Made by a program: the position numbers and the translations under genes
Notes under the pieces: model-generated
Seen by the model: the letters and a program-made list of their open reading frames with translations, nothing else
Databases searched by the model: none
What the model was told of the DNA's origin: nothing
Part shown: piece after piece, positions 8,916 through 16,814 of the stretch
Layout: each line of letters starts with the position of its first letter
How positions within the stretch are numbered: position 1 is the stretch's first letter
NCBI RefSeq assembly: GCF_010728725.1
Contig: NZ_AP022607.1
Coordinates: 744,001-808,000, forward strand
DNA from: Mycobacterium branderi
GTDB lineage: Bacteria; Actinomycetota; Actinomycetes; Mycobacteriales; Mycobacteriaceae
Direction: 5' to 3'
Length of the DNA: 64,000 nt

Positions 8916-9329
8916 ATGACTGCACTGATCGCAGAAGGATTGTTCCGGATCCAGGGCGGGCGGGCGGTGCTGCTCGGGTCCAAACGCCGGTCGAGCGGCG
9001 CGGTGAGATTCCCGGCCGAGCGGCCCGAGCTGTTTGATGACACCGACGACATCATCGCGATCGAATTGTCCACCCAGGGAACGCTGTTTACGTTCACCAC
9101 ACAGGAATTCGCCCCACCGCTGCCGTACAAGGGTGATCGCTCACCCGAGCGCTTCAAGCCCTATGTCGTCGGCTACGTCGAGCTGCCCGAAGGGGTTTTG
9201 GTGGAATCACTGATCGTGGGCAGCCGGCCCGAGGATCTGCGGATCGGGCAGCCGATGACATCGACCACGACCACCCTGGACACCACCGACGGTCAGTCGT
9301 TTCTCACATTCGCCTTCACCCCGGCCTAG
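8916..9329 (+). CDS. DUF35-like OB-fold protein without zinc-ribbon cysteines
   Basis: A 137-residue protein with the layout of DUF35 proteins: LLGSKRRSSGAVRFPAERPE corresponds to the usual Zn-ribbon segment, then an OB-fold with YKGDRSPERFKPYVVGYVELPEGV. The ribbon cysteines are replaced by Arg, Ser and others, and the whole protein has no cysteine, so it cannot bind zinc in the usual way. DUF35 proteins bridge acyl-CoA enzymes to thiolases or aldolases, as in ChsH2-Ltp2. It is adjacent to a thiolase, so it is probably that enzyme's partner. Confidence 0.8.
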   Translation: MTALIAEGLFRIQGGRAVLLGSKRRSSGAVRFPAERPELFDDTDDIIAIELSTQGTLFTFTTQEFAPPLPYKGDRSPERFKPYVVGYVELPEGVLVESLIVGSRPEDLRIGQPMTSTTTTLDTTDGQSFLTFAFTPA

Positions 9330-9342
9330 CCCGCCCGGCCCT

Positions 9343-9639
9343 TTAGTCGCTGGCCGGCAACGGCTTGGCCTCTTTGAGGCTCAGTGCGGTCTGGCCGATT
9401 GCCAACGTGCCCGCGCCCGCCTTGGTCACCAGCACCTCGGCGCCGTTCTCGTCCACATAACGCTTGCCCATCACGTTGCCGTCGGCGAACGCCGGATCCA
9501 GTTCCCCGGAACGATCGGCGCCCAACGGCACCATCGGCGCGCCGCCGCAGCGCAAGTCGTCGAGACTGTCGGCGCTGCGCACGACGATGACCTGGGTGTC
9601 GCACACCTGGCTGGCCAGACGGGTTCCGTTCTTGATCAT
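9343..9639 (-). CDS. Conserved-looking small protein of unknown function
   Basis: A 98-residue acidic protein with two cysteines (VCDTQVIVVRS and DLRCGGAPMVPLG). It has no signal peptide or membrane segment. It starts 15 bp after the CoA-ligase gene in the same direction, so it is probably in that operon. I do not recognise a family. Codon use looks like that of the neighbours, supporting a real gene. A role as a small partner or carrier for the ligase is only a guess. Confidence 0.65.
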   Translation of the reverse strand: MIKNGTRLASQVCDTQVIVVRSADSLDDLRCGGAPMVPLGADRSGELDPAFADGNVMGKRYVDENGAEVLVTKAGAGTLAIGQTALSLKEAKPLPASD

Positions 9640-9654
9640 GATTTCGATCCCTCG

Positions 9655-11148
9655 TTAATTGTGGGTGGCGTGCAGGGATTCGACGATTTCCCGCCGAAGC
9701 ACCTTTCCGGTTGCGTTGGTGGGCAGTTCGTCGCGGAACACTACTCGGTCGGGAGTGCGTGAACCGCGCAGGCTTTTGCGTACATACTCGCGCAATTCGT
9801 CGGGGTCAGGGTCGACGCCAGGGGTGGGCACCACCACCGCGACAATCGACTGACCCCACTGCGGATCGTCGACGCCGACGACGGCGACGTCACGCACGTG
9901 CGGGTGCTCGATCAGCACATCCTCGAGTTCGGCGGGCGCGATGTTCTCGCCGCCGCGGATGATCGTGTCGTCGCTGCGCCCGCCGATGAACAGGTAACCG
10001 TCGTCGTCGACGAAGGCCCGGTCACGGGTCGCGAACCAGCCGTCGGCGTCGAGCACCGAGCCCATCTCGGTGTAGCGGCCCGACACCTGGTCGCCGCGCA
10101 CGAACAGCTCGCCCGTCTCCCCCGGTCCCAGCACGGCACCGCTCTCGTCGCGGATCTGCACCTCGATGCCGGGCACCGGCCGGCCGACCGAGCCGAGCCG
10201 GCGCGCCAGGGCCTCGTCAGTGGCGAGCAGCGCCGCGCGGTGGTCGCCCGGAGTCAGGATCGCGATCGTCGAACTGGTCTCGGTCAGGCCGTAGGCGTTG
10301 ACGAAGCCGACATCGGGCAGCAGCTCCAGCGCCGTACGCACAAGGAGCAGCGGCACTTTCGAACCGCCGTAGGCCAGGTTGCATAACGTCGGCAGTTGCA
10401 CCGGCCCGGCCTGCAGCACCGAGACGATGCGGTCCAGCATGGTCGGCACCACGGTGGCGGTCGTGACACGCTCCTCACGCACCAGCCGCACCCAGTCGTG
10501 TGGGTCAAATCGGGGCAGGTACACCATCTTTCGGCCCGCATACAGGTTCGACAGGGCCGCGCCGACACCGGCGATGTGGTAGGGCGGCACGCAGATCAGC
10601 GCGGCGTCATGGGGATCGGCCGAGGCGAATTCAACGGTGCCGGTCACGTAGCTGGTCAGGTTGTTGTGCGAAAGTTCGACGGCCTTGGGCCGAGACGTCG
10701 TGCCCGAGGTGAACAGCACCACGGCGGGTGCATCCGGATCGGCGAACCCAAGCAGCGGCTCGGTGCTGCGGGCCGCCTCGACGAACTCCCCGGAGGTGAT
10801 CACCTGCTTACCGGCGGTGCCCACCACGTCGCGGTACTCCTCGTCGACCACGACGAGTGGTTCGGCCAACCGGCCGATGAGTTCGCACAGAGCGGGCGTG
10901 CTCAGCCGGTAGTTCAGCGGCGTGAACGGCACCGCCGCGCGCGCCGCGGAAAACATCAACAGCGGCAACAACATCCCGCCGGTGCCGACGTAGGCGACAT
11001 GCGCGGCGCCCGTTGCGGCGATGACACCTGACCCGCCGTCGGCCCATGCGTTCAGCTCACCGGTGGTCAATCGGGTCTCGCCGGACACCACCGCCGGGCG
11101 GCCGGCATCGCTGGACGCCGCCATTTCGAGCAGCAGCGAGATGCTCAC
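9655..11148 (-). CDS. Acyl-CoA synthetase (AMP-forming)
   Basis: A 497-residue ANL-family ligase with P-loop VLFTSGTTSRPKAVELSH, the A5 segment NAYGLTETSS, the hinge region GRSDDTIIRGGENIAPAELEDVL and the catalytic lysine in NATGKVLRRE. It activates a carboxylic acid to its CoA ester using ATP. GTG 11148 was chosen because GGGGAGGA lies at the right distance and upstream residues look non-coding. It is divergent from the SCP-x-like thiolase gene across the AGCTA-type repeat. Confidence 0.9.
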   Translation of the reverse strand: MSISLLLEMAASSDAGRPAVVSGETRLTTGELNAWADGGSGVIAATGAAHVAYVGTGGMLLPLLMFSAARAAVPFTPLNYRLSTPALCELIGRLAEPLVVVDEEYRDVVGTAGKQVITSGEFVEAARSTEPLLGFADPDAPAVVLFTSGTTSRPKAVELSHNNLTSYVTGTVEFASADPHDAALICVPPYHIAGVGAALSNLYAGRKMVYLPRFDPHDWVRLVREERVTTATVVPTMLDRIVSVLQAGPVQLPTLCNLAYGGSKVPLLLVRTALELLPDVGFVNAYGLTETSSTIAILTPGDHRAALLATDEALARRLGSVGRPVPGIEVQIRDESGAVLGPGETGELFVRGDQVSGRYTEMGSVLDADGWFATRDRAFVDDDGYLFIGGRSDDTIIRGGENIAPAELEDVLIEHPHVRDVAVVGVDDPQWGQSIVAVVVPTPGVDPDPDELREYVRKSLRGSRTPDRVVFRDELPTNATGKVLRREIVESLHATHN

Positions 11149-11207
11149 GGTGTCACGTCCTCCCCGTTCGCCTCCGGTATCCCGAAAGTGGACCAAACAC
11201 GGCAATC

Positions 11208-11223
11208 AGCTATATAGTTAGCT
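11208..11223. promoter_or_regulatory. AGCTA-N6-TAGCT inverted repeat in divergent promoter
   Basis: A 16-bp inverted repeat (AGCTA, six-base spacer, TAGCT) between the ligase (-) and thiolase-like (+) genes. Its geometry and half sites equal those of 16786-16801, and its core GCTATATAGTTA recurs at 23405-23416. It is a candidate operator for the GntR regulator. Confidence 0.55.
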
Positions 11224-11260
11224 AGTTTACTCCATACGTGTGAGCTGCCCGAGGAGCACC

Positions 11261-12415
11261 ATGCCCACTGTCCCCGAGATCGCGATCATCGGAGTCGGGA
11301 TCCACCCCTTCGGACGCTATGCCGACCGGTCGGCGCTGGAAATGGGTGCGATCGCGATCAGCAGGGCACTGCGCGATGCGGGCGTCGAGTGGAGCCAAGT
11401 CGGCAGCGTGTGGGCCGGCAGCCTGGAGGTGGCCAACCCGGAGGCCATCACACTGCTCGCCGGCATGACCGGTGTGCCCGCCCGCTCCGCGTTGAGCGGA
11501 TGCGCGACGGGGAACACACTGCTGACGCTCGCCGCGCGGGATGTGCGACTCGGTGAGGCCGAACTGGCGGTGGCCGTCGGGCTGGATAAGCATCCGCGCG
11601 GCGCGTTCGGCGCCGACCCGGCCGTGTCGGGGCTGCCTCAGTGGTACGGCGACCAGGGCATGTTTTTGACCACCCACTACTTCGGTCACAAGATCATGCG
11701 CTACATGCACGACCACGGCATCACCGAACGCACACTGGCCAAGACCGCCGAGAAGAACTTCGCCAACGGCGCCCTGGCCTCGCACGCCTGGCGCCGCAGG
11801 CCGATGAGCGCTGATGCCATCCTGGACTCCCCGATCGTCAACGCGCCGCTGCGCCAATACATGTACTGCAACCCCAACGAGGGTGCCGCCGCGGCAGTGG
11901 TGTGCCGCGCCGAGGTGGCCAAGCGCTACACCGACACCCCGATATACCTGCGCGCCAGCGAATTACGCAGCCGCCGCGAGGGCGCATTCGAGTTGTTGCG
12001 GACCTCCATCGAGATGCCACTGGTGCCGGGCACCACGGCACAGGCCGCCGCGGCCGCCTACGAGGACGCCGGCATCGGACCGGCGGAGATCGATGTTGCC
12101 CAGTTGCAAGACACCGACTCCGGCTCGGAAGTGATCCACATGGCCGAAAGCGGGCTGTGCAAAGACGGCGAGCAGGAGGCCCTGATCGCCGACCGCGCCA
12201 CCGAAATCGGCGGCCGGCTTCCCATCAACACCGACGGCGGACTGATCGCCAACGGCGAACCGGTCGGAGCGTCCGGATTGCGCCAGATCTACGAACTGGT
12301 CCAGCAGCTGCGCGGCGCCGCCGGCGAGCGCCAGGTGCCCAACAACCCGACGGTGGCGCTGGCACAGCTGTACGGGGCGCCGGGCAGCGCCGCCGTCGCC
12401 ATTTTGAGCCGATGA
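11261..12415 (+). CDS. Thiolase-fold (SCP-x/Ltp-like) protein lacking catalytic histidines
   Basis: A 384-residue thiolase-superfamily protein of the lipid-transfer/SCP-x type. The nucleophile region LSGCATGNTLLTL keeps Cys. The usual EVHD segment reads QLQD, and the usual GHPxGATG reads GEPVGASG, so both histidines needed for Claisen chemistry are replaced by Gln and Glu. Steroid Ltp2 aldolases also depart from thiolase active sites, so an aldolase or structural role is possible. ATG 11261 has GAGGAG upstream. It overlaps the next acyl-CoA dehydrogenase gene by 4 bp. Confidence 0.85.
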   Translation: MPTVPEIAIIGVGIHPFGRYADRSALEMGAIAISRALRDAGVEWSQVGSVWAGSLEVANPEAITLLAGMTGVPARSALSGCATGNTLLTLAARDVRLGEAELAVAVGLDKHPRGAFGADPAVSGLPQWYGDQGMFLTTHYFGHKIMRYMHDHGITERTLAKTAEKNFANGALASHAWRRRPMSADAILDSPIVNAPLRQYMYCNPNEGAAAAVVCRAEVAKRYTDTPIYLRASELRSRREGAFELLRTSIEMPLVPGTTAQAAAAAYEDAGIGPAEIDVAQLQDTDSGSEVIHMAESGLCKDGEQEALIADRATEIGGRLPINTDGGLIANGEPVGASGLRQIYELVQQLRGAAGERQVPNNPTVALAQLYGAPGSAAVAILSR

Positions 12416-13533
12416 CCGCACTGTCCACCGACGAGAAAACCGAACTGGCCGAATCGGTTCGCCGCGCCTGCGCCCGACTGGCCTCCGAACAGCGGGTGCG
12501 CACCGTGGCGTTCGAACACCACGGCAAGCAACGCGGATTCGACACCGAACTCTGGGATGTGCTGTGCCGCCAGGTCGGCGTGACGGCTATCGCGTTGCCC
12601 GAACGGCTCGGCGGTACGGACAGCGACACGATGGCGCTCGGCGTGGTCGCCCACGAGCTCGGCCGGGTGCTGGCGCCCGTGCCGTTTGTGGCCTCGACAG
12701 TGTTGGCGACCGGGCTTCTCGTCGAGGCCGGCGTGCCCGCCGAGCGGCTGGAGCCGCTCATCGACGGTGAACGCACGGCCGCGGCTGCCATCACCGGCAC
12801 GGGCGGGCGCTGGGACCGCTCCGACATCGCCCTCACCGCCGCCCGAACCGGCAGCCGATGGACGATCGACGGCACAGCACGCCACGTACTGCACGGCGGC
12901 GCCGCCGACGACCTCGTGGTGGTGGCCATCGCCGACGGTCAGCCGGCGGTATTTCTGCTCGACGCCGCCGAACGCGGCATCACCGTGCAAGCAGAACGCG
13001 TTCTCGACGCGACCCGCCCGATGGCGACGATCACCTGCACACGCGCGCCGGCCGAACAGCTCGTCGCCGGCGAGCCCGTCGACGATCTCATCGATCACTG
13101 CATGCAGCGTGCACTCGCGGTGCTGTCGGCCGAGCAGGTGGGGGCCTGCGAGCGCGTGCTGGAACTCGCCACCGAATACGCCCGGACCCGAGAGCAATTC
13201 GGGCGCCCCATCGGCAGCTTTCAGGCGATCAAACATCGTTGCGCGGACATGCTCGTCGACCTGGAATTGGCCCGTTCGGCCTCGTTGGCGGCGCTGCAAT
13301 CCATCGACGATGGCGACGACGAGAGCGGCTGGCGGGTCAGCATGGCCAAGGCGGTGTGCTCGGAATCCCTGCGCGCTGCCGCGCACGCCAACGTACAAAT
13401 CCACGGCGGCATCGGATTCACCTGGGAACACGCGGCCGGTCTGTACCTCAAGCGCGCCCGCACCGACGAGGTGCTGTTCGGTCGGCCAGATGAACATTGG
13501 GACCGGCTGGCCGGCGACGCCAGGCTGCTCTGA
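12412..13533 (+). CDS. Acyl-CoA dehydrogenase, partner subunit of a pair
   Basis: A 373-residue acyl-CoA dehydrogenase-fold protein. The C-terminal half has TREQFGRPIGSFQAIKH and IHGGIGFTWEHAAGLYLKRA; the middle domain is poorly conserved. It lacks the EIQR/GTSEI region and catalytic Glu found in the next gene. The ATG overlaps the upstream stop (ATGA). Split mycobacterial FadE enzymes, such as FadE28-FadE29 for steroid side chains, form alpha2beta2 complexes in which only one subunit supplies the base. This gene and 13548-14672 fit that arrangement. Confidence 0.87.
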   Translation: MTALSTDEKTELAESVRRACARLASEQRVRTVAFEHHGKQRGFDTELWDVLCRQVGVTAIALPERLGGTDSDTMALGVVAHELGRVLAPVPFVASTVLATGLLVEAGVPAERLEPLIDGERTAAAAITGTGGRWDRSDIALTAARTGSRWTIDGTARHVLHGGAADDLVVVAIADGQPAVFLLDAAERGITVQAERVLDATRPMATITCTRAPAEQLVAGEPVDDLIDHCMQRALAVLSAEQVGACERVLELATEYARTREQFGRPIGSFQAIKHRCADMLVDLELARSASLAALQSIDDGDDESGWRVSMAKAVCSESLRAAAHANVQIHGGIGFTWEHAAGLYLKRARTDEVLFGRPDEHWDRLAGDARLL

Positions 13534-13547
13534 GAAAACGAGACCAC

Positions 13548-14672
13548 GTGGACACTACTGAGGCCCTGCGGCGCGAGATCCGTGCCTTCCTAAACGCCGC
13601 ACCCAAACCCCCGGGCTTGCGCAACTACGGGCAGACGCCGACCGCATCGGATGTCGAACCGGGTCGGCAATGGCACCGCTACCTCGCCGCCCACGGGTAC
13701 ACGTGCCTGCACTGGCCGCGCGAATACGGTGGCGCCGATGCATCGGTGGTGGTGCAAGCCGTCTTCGCCGAGGAGTGTGCCCGCGCCGGGGTGCCCCGCC
13801 AAGTCAGCATCGCCGGTCCGGACTTGGTTGGCCCGGTGCTGATCAAATTCGGCACCGATCAGCAAAAGGCCAGCTATCTCGAACCCATCCGCACCGGAGA
13901 ACACCTGTGGTGCCAACTGTTTTCCGAACCCGGCGCAGGATCCGATCTGGCCGCTCTGCGCACCCGCGCGCAACAGACCGACACCGGCTGGCGCATCGAC
14001 GGGCAGAAGGTATGGAGCTCGGCGGCCGCCTCGGCCGATTTCGGGATCCTGTTGGCGCGCACCGGCGCCGACAAGCACCGCGGGCTGTCGATGTTCGTCG
14101 TGCCGATGCAGCTGCCCGGAATCACCGTGCGCCCACTGCGCCAAATCGACGGCGAATCCAAGTTCAACGAAGTGTTCTTCGACGGCGTCGCACTCGATGA
14201 CCACACCCTGATCGGTGAGGTCGGGCAGGGCTGGACCATCGCGCTGGCGACGCTGGGACGCGAACGGCTGACGGTCGGCTCTCACGCCGTCACGATGTTT
14301 CAGCGCCACCAACAGCTGGTTGAGGCCGCCCGCGCCCGTAACCTGCTCGACCCGGCGTTATCGCGGACCCTGACCAAGCTGTGGGCGCGCATCTGGCTGC
14401 TGCGGTTCACCTGGCAGCGCGCCGTCGAGCGGGGGGACCTGACCTCGCCGGAGTTCTCGGTGCTCAAACTGATGGCCTCGGAAACCGACCGTGACCTCGG
14501 CGATCTGGCCACCGACGCGCTGGGCACCGACGCCTGTACGGATCCCGCCGACGAGGAGCTGGTCCGGCACATGCTGGTCGGCCGGGCGCAGACCATTTTG
14601 GCCGGCACCAGCGAGATCCAGCGCAACATCCTCGGTGAGCGGGTGCTGGGCCTGCCGAAAGAACCGCGGTGA
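13548..14672 (+). CDS. Acyl-CoA dehydrogenase, probable catalytic subunit
   Basis: A 374-residue protein with the flavin-binding segment QLFSEPGAGSDLAAL, the WSSAAASADFGILLAR strand, GRERLTVGSHAV with a helix-G glutamate, and the C-terminal AGTSEIQRNILGERVLGLP. It is an alpha,beta-dehydrogenase of acyl-CoAs using FAD. GTG 13548 lies 14 bp after the partner gene. The GTGA at its end overlaps the CoA-transferase-fold gene. It is paired with 12412-13533 as a heteromeric dehydrogenase. Confidence 0.9.
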   Translation: MDTTEALRREIRAFLNAAPKPPGLRNYGQTPTASDVEPGRQWHRYLAAHGYTCLHWPREYGGADASVVVQAVFAEECARAGVPRQVSIAGPDLVGPVLIKFGTDQQKASYLEPIRTGEHLWCQLFSEPGAGSDLAALRTRAQQTDTGWRIDGQKVWSSAAASADFGILLARTGADKHRGLSMFVVPMQLPGITVRPLRQIDGESKFNEVFFDGVALDDHTLIGEVGQGWTIALATLGRERLTVGSHAVTMFQRHQQLVEAARARNLLDPALSRTLTKLWARIWLLRFTWQRAVERGDLTSPEFSVLKLMASETDRDLGDLATDALGTDACTDPADEELVRHMLVGRAQTILAGTSEIQRNILGERVLGLPKEPR

Positions 14673-15823
14673 CACTCACCGGGGCCATCGCCGCCCGGCT
14701 GCGCCCGGGCATGACCGTGGCCGTCGGCGACGGCGCCGGCGTGCTCGGCGCCGAGGCGCTTGCGGCGCTTAGCTCGGTGGCGCGTGATGTCGGGTCGCTG
14801 CGGCTGGTGCTGGGCTGGCTGCCGACCCCGGCGACCGGGCTCGACCCCGACGCGTTCGCCGAAGTGCTCGTGCTGATGCCCAGCGGCGCTGGGCGCGAGC
14901 TGCTGGCCGGCCCGGCGGCCCGCTACGTGCCCGCCCGGCTCTCGGCATGGCCGGCCTTGCTGGCCGGGCCGCTGCGTCCGGATCTGCTGATCACCCGGCT
15001 TGTCCAACGCGACGGATTGTTGCACTTCGGCAGCGAGGTTTCGTATCAGCACGGCCTGGCCCGAGCCGGTGTGCCGATCCTTGCGGTCCTCGACGACAAG
15101 ACCCCGGCCGCCGGCGCCGAACCGCCGCTGTCACCCGATCAGGTCAGCATCATCGCGGCCGGCAGCGAGCCACCGGCGCGGCTGCACCGCGAACCCGACC
15201 CGGTGCATGAGCAGTTGGCCGATGCGGTGCTGCGGTTCGTTCCCGCCGGCGCACGGCTGCAATACGGTCCCGGTCCGCTGGGCACCGCGCTGCTGCGGCG
15301 CACCGCCGTGCCGTTGCGCCTCGACACCGGCCTGCTCACCGACGCCGTGGTCGACCTGGACCGTCGCGGCCTGCTGATCGGGCAGCCGTCGGCGACCTAC
15401 CTGGTGGGCAGCGAGGAGCTCTACGACTGGGCCGACGGACGCCCGATCCTGCGGGGCATCGAGCACACCCACGACCTGACTCGGCTGGCGCGCGGCGAGC
15501 CGTTCATCGCGGTCAACACCGCGGTGGAGATCGACTTTTCCGGACAGGTCAACGTCGAAGGCGTCGGCGAGAAAATCATCGGCGGCATCGGCGGACATCC
15601 CGACTACTGCGCGGCGGCCCGGGCGCATCGGTCCGGGCTGTCCATCATCGCGACCCCCGCCACGGTCAACGGGCGCTCACCGCTGGTCGAGCAGCTGAGC
15701 CGGCCGGCCAGCACCCCGGCCCACGACGTCGACGTGATCGTCACCGAGTCGGGGCACGCCGACCTGCGCGACGCCGACTGGCCGCAGCGCCGAAAGCTCA
15801 TCACCGAATTGTTCGCAGTCTAA
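14669..15823 (+). CDS. Acetyl-CoA hydrolase/transferase-fold protein lacking catalytic Glu
   Basis: A 384-residue member of the acetyl-CoA hydrolase/4-hydroxybutyrate CoA-transferase family. The C-terminal domain is clear: AVNTAVEIDFSGQVNVE, GIGGHPDYCAAARAHRSG and VTESGHADLRDADWPQRRKL. In active relatives a glutamate in an IHTE-type motif forms the acyl-glutamyl intermediate. The aligned segment here is LRLDTGLLTDAVVDL (216-230) with Gly221 in that place. It may be a hydrolase by another mechanism, as in the IpdAB ring-cleaving hydrolases of steroid degradation, or a scaffold. It is translationally coupled to the acyl-CoA dehydrogenase gene. Confidence 0.82.
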   Translation: MTLTGAIAARLRPGMTVAVGDGAGVLGAEALAALSSVARDVGSLRLVLGWLPTPATGLDPDAFAEVLVLMPSGAGRELLAGPAARYVPARLSAWPALLAGPLRPDLLITRLVQRDGLLHFGSEVSYQHGLARAGVPILAVLDDKTPAAGAEPPLSPDQVSIIAAGSEPPARLHREPDPVHEQLADAVLRFVPAGARLQYGPGPLGTALLRRTAVPLRLDTGLLTDAVVDLDRRGLLIGQPSATYLVGSEELYDWADGRPILRGIEHTHDLTRLARGEPFIAVNTAVEIDFSGQVNVEGVGEKIIGGIGGHPDYCAAARAHRSGLSIIATPATVNGRSPLVEQLSRPASTPAHDVDVIVTESGHADLRDADWPQRRKLITELFAV

Positions 15824-15838
15824 AAGGAGATACATCGC

Positions 15839-16741
15839 ATGCCAGCACTTGACGGCCGCGTGATCGTGGTCACCGGCGGCGGGCGCGGCCTGGGCCGCGC
15901 GCACTGCCTCGAGCTCGCCGCCCACGGCGCCGCCGTGGTGGTCAACGACCCCGGGGTCGGCCTGGACGGCAGCGGCGGGGGCGCCGGCCCGGCCGCCGAC
16001 GTCGTCGCCGACATCGAGCGCGCCGGCGGCAAGGCGGTGGCCCACACCGGCTCGGTGACGGCCTGGGACGACGTTGCCGACATGATTGACACCGCGGTGT
16101 CCACGTTCGGCACCCTGACCGGCGTCGTCAACAACGCCGGCATCGTGCGCGACGCGATGATCACCAGCACGAGCGAGGCCGACTGGGACGCCGTCATCGC
16201 GGTACACCTGAAAGGCACCTTCGCGGTCACCAAGCACGCCTGCGACTACTGGCGCGCGCAAGCCAAGGCGGGCAACCCGATCGACGCGCGCATCGTCAAC
16301 ACCGTTTCGGGCGCGGGTCTTTGGGGCAACGCCGGCCAAAGCGCCTACAGCGCCGCCAAGGCCGCGATCGCGAGCCTGACACTGGTCACCGCACTGGAGA
16401 TGCGCCGCTACGGGGTGAGCGCCAACGCGATCTCACCGCTGGCCGTCACCCGCATGAGCGCGCAGGTCTTCGCCGACCGGGCCGACGACCCCGCGATGGA
16501 TCCCGCGCGCAGCTCGGCCGTGGTCGCCTGGCTGCAATCGGCGGAGGCCTCCTGGCTGACCGGTCAGATCCTGCGGATCAGCGGCGACAAGCTCAGCCGC
16601 ATCGAGGGCTTCGCCGAGGCCCCGCGCTGCTACCACGCCAAAGACGGTCAGAGCCTTGTCTTTTCCGAGATCGGCCAGGCGGTGAGCTGGTTGTGGGGCA
16701 CCTCGCCTCGTGGGCTGGCCGGTCCACTGCCGGCCATATGA
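15839..16741 (+). CDS. MFE-2-like (3R)-hydroxyacyl-CoA dehydrogenase (SDR)
   Basis: A 300-residue SDR with TGGGRGLGRAHCLELAAHGAAVVVNDPG, the long loop and NNAGIVRDAMI typical of the dehydrogenase domain of peroxisomal multifunctional enzyme 2. Its Ser-Tyr-Lys segment is complete (TVSGAG, then SAYSAAKAA). It would oxidise the (3R)-hydroxyacyl-CoA produced by a MaoC-type hydratase such as the one at 7168. AAAAGGAGA is positioned before the ATG. The C-terminus extends past the usual end (FAEAPRCYHAKDG and onward), as in other mycobacterial members. Confidence 0.9.
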   Translation: MPALDGRVIVVTGGGRGLGRAHCLELAAHGAAVVVNDPGVGLDGSGGGAGPAADVVADIERAGGKAVAHTGSVTAWDDVADMIDTAVSTFGTLTGVVNNAGIVRDAMITSTSEADWDAVIAVHLKGTFAVTKHACDYWRAQAKAGNPIDARIVNTVSGAGLWGNAGQSAYSAAKAAIASLTLVTALEMRRYGVSANAISPLAVTRMSAQVFADRADDPAMDPARSSAVVAWLQSAEASWLTGQILRISGDKLSRIEGFAEAPRCYHAKDGQSLVFSEIGQAVSWLWGTSPRGLAGPLPAI

Positions 16742-16777
16742 CGGCCTTTCACCGCCGCGGTGAACAACGTGCACTAG

Positions 16778-16783
16778 TATAAT
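16778..16783 (+). promoter_or_regulatory. -10 promoter element TATAAT
   Basis: A consensus TATAAT lies 31 bp before the GTG of the acyl-CoA dehydrogenase gene at 16815. No good -35 is visible, but a TTCACC/GGTGAA palindrome (16748-16764) lies just upstream. The expected transcription start falls inside the AGCTAA/TTAGCT repeat, so a bound protein would block initiation. Confidence 0.6.
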
Positions 16784-16785
16784 CA

Positions 16786-16801
16786 AGCTAATTGTTTAGC
16801 T
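16786..16801. promoter_or_regulatory. AGCTAA-N4-TTAGCT operator-like palindrome
   Basis: A perfect 16-bp inverted repeat (six-base arms, TTGT spacer) directly downstream of the TATAAT box and upstream of GGAGG for the gene at 16815. It matches the AGCTA-N6-TAGCT site at 11208-11223, and its flank ATTGTTTAGCTGTTT matches 5531-5545. This is the best-placed candidate operator of the left block. Confidence 0.65.
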
Positions 16802-16814
16802 GTTTGGAGGATCT

